From: Apteryx mantelli | Taxonomy: Eukaryota; Chordata; Aves; Apterygiformes; Apterygidae | Length of the DNA: 64,000 nucleotides | Assembly (NCBI RefSeq): GCF_036417845.1 | Contig: NC_089981.1 | Coordinates: 64,259,268 to 64,323,267, forward strand | Direction of reading: 5' to 3' | Shown here: positions 56,638 to 64,000 of the stretch, piece by piece | Position numbering within the stretch: position 1 is the first letter of the stretch | Layout of the letters: each line of letters opens with the position of its first letter | Translations under genes and position numbers: made by a program | The notes under the pieces: model-generated | Told to the model about the DNA's origin: nothing | Database searches by the model: none | What the model saw: only the letters and a program-made list of their open reading frames with translations

Positions 56638-59600
56638 GTAATGGGCTGAGGCCGCCCGGCTCGGGTGGCCAGGGCTGTCACCTGCCTGGTTGGAGGAGGC
56701 CAGGGGCTGCTAAGGAGGCAAGAGCCACCAGCTCTGCCGAGGGGGCAGAGGGCAGGAGCGGGGATAAGAAGCGTCTGTGCAAAATCCCCCTTGGGAAATG
56801 CAGCTAGGACCTGAAGGAGGAGGGATGTGGTCTGGGTTTGGCTGTGAGGTGACTGGGGCAGGCAAGGTGAGCAGGACCTAAGTCTACAAACTTGGAAGCA
56901 GGATGGGTTTGGGTATGGTCCTGACTTTAGGCAGGGTTTGGACTTCATATCTCCTCCAGCACCTTCCTAGTCGCATGTCTGTGAGTTGCTGGCCCAAGGG
57001 TATGACTAGCACAAATGGATGGACCAGAGGGGAAGGGGTGGTGCTGAGAAACACGCTGGAGGCCGAGTGTCTTGCAAACATCAGACCTGCAGTCGCATCT
57101 GGGTTTGACAGCGTGATATTCTCCTCCTGACAACTGGATGGGACAAAAGAGAATAATGTGCGTACTGAAAAGAATACTTGTGTCTGAGCCCTGGGGAAAA
57201 AGGACTTTAGTACTTTTCTACCTCTTAAAAATAAGATACTGAGTTCCCACAAGCAGTTGCTTTGAAAAGAAGCAAATCTTCCATCAAGCAAGGACAAGGT
57301 GAACTCCCTGGGCATTCATGTCAAGGCAGAGCAGGGAGGCCAGTCACCCATGTTTGTTCAAGCTGTAATGTTCTTTTCTTGTAGCCAGGTAGCACTTAGA
57401 GGAGATTTTTTTTTCACAGCTTTTGAAAGGATCAGGTAAATTGCTTCTTGACCCTTGTACTGATGATCCCTGTTGCATGAAGCAGATAGAGTAATACTGG
57501 TGCAGTGTGGTGTAAAGTAGATAGACTAAGAGTGATGCAGTGTGGTGCAGGGAAGTGAGTGTGGCTCTGTGATCTTGACACTAAAGGCAGAGGGAAGGAG
57601 ACCTTGGCACTAGCTGCTGGGCTGGACCTGTGCCTCTTACTGCTTGCAAGACCCCATGTACTCCGCTAAACAAACCTCTGTGTGCTGCCCTGGACCATCA
57701 GCCTGTGGGTGCCGTTCATATTTGAATGGCTTGCAATTCAGACAGTTTCTAAAAAACTGTTATTGCTTGCAGATAACTTACCGTGCAGATGATTCGAGGT
57801 CCTCTTTTCCCCTCACTCTGGGCTCATGTACTTATTTAGATATTGCTGGAGCAAGAAGAAGTGAATGCTCGGAGATGGTATTTGAGGACCTGAAGTTTGT
57901 GGAACAGTGTTAGGGAGTAAGGCAGACTCTGTTGTTAATCTTTTAGAAAGAGAAAACATACTTATCTTTCTCTGAGTGAATCTGTACTTTTCACTCTTAT
58001 TACCCAGGCTAGTGAGCTGTTTTTTATGTGTTTTAAATGAATCTTTAGATCAGGAGGCATTTAACTTGGCATGAGCACCCTGCTGATTTAGGAGTAAATA
58101 AGTAACTGAGCATTTTGCTGGCAAAATTTTTTTTTTAATTTATTCAGGTGGAGTTACTCAACAGTGTGCATAAGAAATCCAAACACTGAGGTTTTTAGCC
58201 TGTGCTGCATGTGTATGTGCCGTCCTCATCGTCCTGAAAGGAATGTGTTAGACTAATGGTTGTGAAAGGCAAACTTTGGCTAAACTTTTTGTTCACCACA
58301 CTGCCCTGGGGATTGAAGTGACATGGCAATAAGACCTCAGTTCAGTATATAGCCTTTGTTTTGTAAATCCGGACTTTGTTTCTGGAGGATCAGAGAAGTC
58401 AGAAATGGCAAAGACTGAAGGCAGGACCTACTCCATAGGAAAGGACCTATTCATTTCTTTCCCTTAATCAATAGTCTTGAGGTGCACAATTAAAGTTCAT
58501 TGTATGCATGAAAAATAGCTACTTTGTTTAGCAGTGATGTTGGGTAGGGGGAAGAAACAGAGGTTTTCTTTTTTCCTGACTCTGTGTTTAGAAGACTGTA
58601 TTTTAGCAAGTGATAGCAAAGGGCATAATATAGTGGTTTTGTAATTGCAGTATGCTGTTATGGCAAATTATTCCCTACGTTCATTCCTCTACAACAGTTT
58701 GATTTTTCCTTTCCTAGCCATGTCGCTTAGTTACAGTCTGAATTACAGCCCCTCCAGGTGGAAAATTCTATCATAGATATTACAGATTGCCAAGCACTAA
58801 TGTCCTTTTCTGGCAGGAAATACAACCTGTTACGTGCAAGAGCAGAGCAGGGTCATTGCTTGTCTGTTTGACATATCTGCCTTCTTTAGGCTCCTATGCA
58901 CTCTGTAGCCATAAACAGTGCTGCCCTGAGGGAGTCTTGCCCACTTTACTGAGTGATAGTAACCTTCAGGTTCAAAGTTAGCCCTGAAGAGTAAATCATT
59001 GAATCAGTCAGACTGGGTGAGGTGTTAAATATCTTAAAAATCCCAATAGAGAATATCAGATTCTCCTCGCTTTGTTCTGATCATGCTGTGTTAGCTGTGG
59101 TATCTGAAGTGGGAAGAGGGGTTAGACTGATCACTCTTGAATAGATGCTGGAGAGTTTCTAGAAGTGAAGAGTTTGGACACCTGCAGAGGAGGCTGTCAC
59201 ATTCCCTTGCTTATCCACTGTTGGTTTTCATTCCATTTTATGTTTCCTTGTTTTAACAGGAAAATGCATAGATTGTTTCATTCCTTTTCCATGTCCCTGC
59301 AAGTGCAGGTATGGATAGGGTATAGAATGAGGTTTACTTGCAAGTGGATACTTTAACATTAAAATTTTAATGTTATTAAAATATTACTAGCATTTCATTG
59401 ACTTGAAATACCAGGAAACACCTATACAGTAACATTTCCAGAGGTTGAAGTTCTAGGGTAAGGAAATAGAAGAGTGTTTTGCAGAGTTGGTTGATGTCCA
59501 TCCTAACAGATGTGTTTGAATTTCTGGGGAATTTGGCTGACATACTTCAGAAATGGTGCCATTGGTGGTAGAACATCTGTTAAGATATCAATGGTGTTGC

Positions 59601-62600
59601 TTGTGGAGGAATTGTGGAGGAATTTAGTGCTGGAGACTTACGTTAAGCGCTGTGCCCAAGGTGGGTTGGACAGAGCAGTTTGCATCAGGGTTGTGCTACT
59701 TCTGTTTCAGTGCGTTGATTTATCAGTGGGTGCAATGTTTGGGGTGGTGGTTCTAACTTAGCAGGTTGCGGCAAATGGGCTGTTCTATTCTATTTTGATA
59801 TTTCTATATCAAAAGGGAAGACTGCCCCCTCTTTTTTTCCTGGTAACATGTAGCAACAGAGGCCTGCAGTGGAAAGAAACATTGCCCTGAGATCTGAGTG
59901 TTGTCAAGAATATGGGCTTGCTGGGGCTAGGGCAGCAGGCTTTGCCCCTTTCTTTAAAATACATGTCTTTGAGGGTGAACAAACATATGGTACTATAACA
60001 TGGCGGAACTAATACGGTGGGGATATTTTGTTAATGGATTAAATTCATGAGGCTTTTTGAAATTTATAAGCTTCAGCCAGGTATCAAAATTCTTTGGCTC
60101 TCTGCTTCAGCTCCTGTGGCACATGCTGGACCATTGTGCTCGAGCCAGGCTTGTTCAGGCCTGTCTGTTCTGAGAGCACCTCTTGTTGCTGCACCTCCCT
60201 GTTGTCACCTGATAAGCAAGTTGCATCAGCAGCACACAGAGAGGTGTATAAGTGTTGCGCTGGGGCAATGGAAGAGCATTTGTGTTTCTGTGACTTTGTA
60301 TTACTTTGCCACCTGTGTGGTGCTAGTTTCTTGATTGAAATAGACCCTGTTTCTGGGCCTTGCCATTCTGACAAAAGGGAAACAAGCAGCTGATGGTCTT
60401 GGAGTAAAGATGCAGCAGTAGGAGCGTGGGAATATCTTTCTGCTGTGATTTTGACTCTTGTTTTTTAGCAGTTGAAGGTGTTGATGTGGACTGGGAGGAA
60501 AGAATACTTCAGCTTCATGTTCATCTCTGTGGGGAGAATGATGAGACAGCTTGCTGAGTTTCAGGTAGTGCCTGTCCTCATTCTGATGCAGCTGGGCTGC
60601 TTCTGCCTGTGACTGAAGTAATTCAGGACTTCCATAGCAGAAGCAGCCTGAGGCAGAACTTCTAGGTGCTATCTGGAGACTGCTGGGAGTGCTAGTCTAG
60701 CAGTGATTAGCTGATGGCTTTTGAAGTGGAGAAACAGGATGATAAGCCCTGACTGAAATTCAGGGAAATTCTTTCTCTCCTGATAGGTCCTTTCCTCTTG
60801 TTCTGAATTGGGAGAAGAAATCTGCAGGGGGTGTGGTGGTCATTTGTGAAAATCAGGTCTGCAACATCTGAATGTGTACAGTTGCTTCCACGCTGGTAAG
60901 TCTGCAGTACAGGTTGTGCTGTGCGTGTGCAGCTGTTTGATGCCTCACTACTGACTCTGTTCTGTACCTTTTGCCCTTCAGATAAGGCAGCATCTGAAAG
61001 TCTAAGTGTTGTGGAAATGGAACATGTCCTGTGGGATGCCTCTCTTCAAGCAGATTTCTAGATCTCTCGGGCTGTTTTGTCCCTGCTTAGGGTCTCTCCT
61101 TCTCTTCAGATGAGATCCAGTCCCTGTTAGAAATAAGGACAAGTGATGGTCTGCCTTGCTTCCCTACATAACCTGGACTTGTGTCTCCCAGGGTTTTAGC
61201 TGTTGGAATAGAGAAGATTTTACCAAGGAACCAAGAGGAGCTGGTAGTGGCAGTGATTTAAAGTGACATTCTCCAGCCCTGGCTTCCTTTCTCTCTCTGT
61301 AAAGAGGGCAGGGCGGATCAGAGTGCTTGAATCACAAGGAGTGCTCTGTGGCCAGCTCTCCGAGATCCTGGATGTTGGTCAATGCCGGAGGGCGTGCTGA
61401 CCAAATAGCAACGTGGCTTTCCCAGGGATGCTTAAGTTTCTATAAATGGACTCTGGAACCTGAAATGAACTTTTTTTACCCATTTCATCTGATGCTTCCT
61501 TCCCAGTCACACACCAAAAGCAGCTTGCCCTTCTCCCTCACAAAAGCAGCTGGCTTTCAGGGCATGTGCTGAGGAAGTTGCATGGGAGTTGGATGAATGA
61601 CTGCAATATTTTTGCTGGGAGGGGCTGCCATATGGGACCCTCAGCACTTGCCCTGTGGGATCCTCAGAGACTGGCAGTGTTTTGTTGCTGTATTAGGTCC
61701 TTGACCAAAGTATTATTTCCCCACTGAGGACTCCAGCAGCTGCTGAGGTAGCTGTTGGAACTGAACCCCCTCTTCTGCATTACTGTCTTTATCTCCTGTT
61801 GTCATTTTGCTGTCTTGCATTTTTTTCCCAGAAAACTGGGGGAAGGTGCATTCAGGGCTGAGAGGCCCTGGATGACTTGCATGGAGCAGCAGTCTTCATC
61901 ATATGGCATTGCGTCGTATTAAACAGTACAAGGAGATGATGCCACAAAAGCAGAAGTGTGGTGAGGAAGGGAGTTTACTTAAGGAAAAGCTGTGATTGTG
62001 GAACTGCAGTTGAAAAAATGCATTATCTCCCACATCAGTGGAAGAGAAAAAAAGACCCCAAGCCCTAGCTTGTTTCTTTTCAAGGTCAGGATTACAATTT
62101 TTCCTCTCACAAATGAAAGGGAAGCTAAGAACAACTTAGGTCCTTTCTGCTTCCTAAACCACTGCAAGAAAGGTGACTAAGCTGTGGTTTGCAAACATGT
62201 TAGTATGTTCACTTTCTAACTATCTGATTTTCAACAGGCTTTTATGGATTTTAGTATTGCTATCAGTGGTGTGGAAGAAGCATATTCTGGACAGCAGTGC
62301 ATATGGAAATACACTGGGTAGGACCTGGCAGCTTTTGCCTTGCACAGTTCTTCAGCTGGGTAGCATCAGTTCTGCTGTAGCCCCTTGTGCAGAAAAGTAG
62401 CTGGGACCTATGTTGATAGGAAGGAGTTGGGAAGTTGATGTGCAGTAGGAGTCACAGGGTGTGAGAAGGTGGTGCTACCTGCTCTGCACATTGTGGTATG
62501 TGTATGTTTCAAGCTTGATTCAAAGTTCCCCTCCCTCATGTGCATCATGTAGCAGAAAGAAGAGCCTTTCTGAACTCCTTAATAAGGACTAGCCTGTTAC

Positions 62601-63627
62601 AGCAAGAGGTGCGTTATTCAGATCTAGTCAACTGCAACTTCCCCCTCCACCTATTTGTCAAATACGTGCCTTTTTGCCACTGCAAGTTACATTCTGCATC
62701 TTCGCACTGGTTTGTACTAGAGGATAGCTAATGTGGGCTACATGTCACCCTGGTCTATTTTTATCTGTTATTGAATGGCCCAGATGTTGCTGTTCTTGTC
62801 TTGTGCTTTTTGCCTGCAAGCTTTTCAGAGGGACAACCTGTTAATTTGATAAGTCGTGGTGATTATCTGAGATGGTGGTTACTGGAAAAGCAACATCTGC
62901 AGTGTGCAGGTTTGCTCTGTTGATGTTTTCACCGAGAACCTTCACTTCTGGGGGGATAATATTGTCAGGTAAGTTCACATCATTCTAGTGGGAGTCTGAC
63001 AGGACTTGCTTTAAGGTCTTGGTATCTGAAGCTGCTTGCATTAGAATTGACTGTGATTAAAAAAAAAAAAATCTGAAAAACATTTCTACTCTTCTGTCTG
63101 GAGAGGGACATCTTGAAAATGTGAAGCCCTTCAGGCTTGGACATACCTGGCAAAAAATTATAATTCTTACAGGTAGTCAGTGTGAATGGCAGGACTAATT
63201 TTAAATGTTAAAATAATTAAAGTATCGATCATTTTTCTGCCAGGGTGTGGTAGTCTCTCTGGTTGCCTAGAGGGTACCTCATCTCCAGGTTCCTTGGTGA
63301 TATTGACATGGGGAGTTGAAGGTATTGCTGTTCTTTGTAAGCAAATGGCTCAGGATTGGTACAGCCTCTTCCCAGCAGTTAAACGAATGTTTCCTGCTCC
63401 ATTGCTTTCTGGGGCAGTGGAGGAGGCACTGTTAGAACCTGTTCAGTGGGAGGTAGAGAGGTGGTCTAGAGGAAAATGGGTTGATGTGGCTCTTAAAAGA
63501 CTTCTGGTTGTGCAGGGTGTGGGTGGTGTAGTATGGTGTGTCAGGAGGTAAGTTCTTGGCATAAGTAAAGAGTTTGTTTTATTCACACTTTAGAACATTG
63601 AATTTGATAGAGTTTAACAAACGTTCC
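56638..63627 (+). other. FLVCR2: FLVCR2 intron 1 (partial)
   Basis: Begins GTAATG and runs beyond the window as far as I can tell; I found no sequence resembling FLVCR2 exon 2. No coding frame is supported. It contains a 22-bp palindrome at 59354-59375 and A-runs (for example 63059-63071). Confidence 0.75.
59354..59375. repeat. Perfect 22-bp AT-rich palindrome
   Basis: TAACATTAAAA followed directly by its reverse complement, with no spacer. It could extrude as a small cruciform. No associated gene signal. Confidence 0.8.
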
Positions 63628-64000
63628 TGTGACGGTGTGCTCCTTTCCCCCTCACTGATGTGCTCTCTCCCCCTCAACCTGACCTCCCTGTAAACAGCAC
63701 GTATGTAGGGGCTAGTTGAGCATGCGCCAACTAAGACCCATCTAGTATGCAAATATGACTATGAGTCAATCATCTCCCCCCCATAAATAGGGGGCAGCCC
63801 AGAGTGCATTGGGCTCTCCTGCACGGCAGCAGGCTGCACTGCAGAACCTCCTCTTGAGCAGGGACGCCTCTCAAGGTTACTCCTCGAGGTTGAGAGAGAT
63901 TCCTTACCTGCGACAGATCCTCAGTAAGCGACTAATAGCATGCTGAACTTTTGTGAACTTCACGAAACTTTGCTGTGTTATATCTCTGACTAATTGCGCA
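63628..64000 (+). mobile_element. Probable LTR (solo or start of an ERV), cut by window end
   Basis: Sequence from TGTGACGGTGTGCTCC on looks like a bird retroviral LTR: TGTG start, a C-rich U3, a promoter-like box CATAAATAGGGGG at 63782-63794, then a downstream region with CTCCTCTTGAGCAGGGACGC and CCTACCTGCGACAG-like U5 wording. The 3' boundary and any internal region fall outside the window, and I cannot assign a family with certainty. The + orientation is suggested by the box order. Confidence 0.5.

Noticed and set aside
1-64000. CRISPR arrays, bacterial operons, rRNA or tRNA genes
   Set aside because: None seen. The sequence is vertebrate nuclear DNA and I found no regularly spaced repeats or convincing cloverleaf.

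Overview
This window is vertebrate, almost certainly bird, nuclear DNA. The evidence is spliced metazoan genes with canonical GT-AG introns, a long CR1 LINE with the bird-type 3' end (tandem ATTCTGTG octamers), and an alpha/betaretrovirus-like endogenous provirus. The gene order JDP2 - BATF - FLVCR2, all on the + strand, matches the conserved block on human 14q24.3. The species cannot be fixed from the sequence alone.

Layout: 1-8.4 kb holds the end of JDP2 (three coding exons, 163 codons, complete coding sequence, 3' UTR). 9.6-13.9 kb is a near full-length CR1 retrotransposon on the + strand with an open ORF1 and a damaged ORF2. 14-30 kb is intergenic, with an orphan GC/CpG-rich block near 17 kb, microsatellites and possible relics of old SINEs. 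30.4-36.85 kb is BATF (three coding exons, 126 codons, AATAAA signal), with a CpG-rich block inside intron 2. 36.9-46.8 kb is a gene-free stretch with an exact 97-bp tandem duplication. 46.838-54.409 kb is a complete provirus on the - strand, with two 486-bp LTRs that I read as differing at one site and a 6-bp GGGCTA target duplication. 55.8-56.64 kb is the CpG-island promoter and first coding exon of FLVCR2, and the rest is FLVCR2 intron 1. A probable second LTR begins at 63,628 and runs off the window.

JDP2 and BATF are AP-1 family bZIP factors that dimerise with JUN proteins. Both have a 105-bp phase-0 exon carrying the basic region, as expected for neighbouring paralogues. FLVCR2 is an unrelated MFS membrane transporter.

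The most notable object is the provirus. It has gag, a dUTPase-protease frame and pol in a betaretrovirus-like arrangement with two -1 frameshift sites. It combines these with a tRNA-Trp-like primer site and a CX6CC transmembrane envelope of the alpharetrovirus kind. The element is very young but visibly disabled: an in-frame stop in RNase H, Asp-to-Asn at the first catalytic position of integrase, and most of the surface envelope subunit missing.
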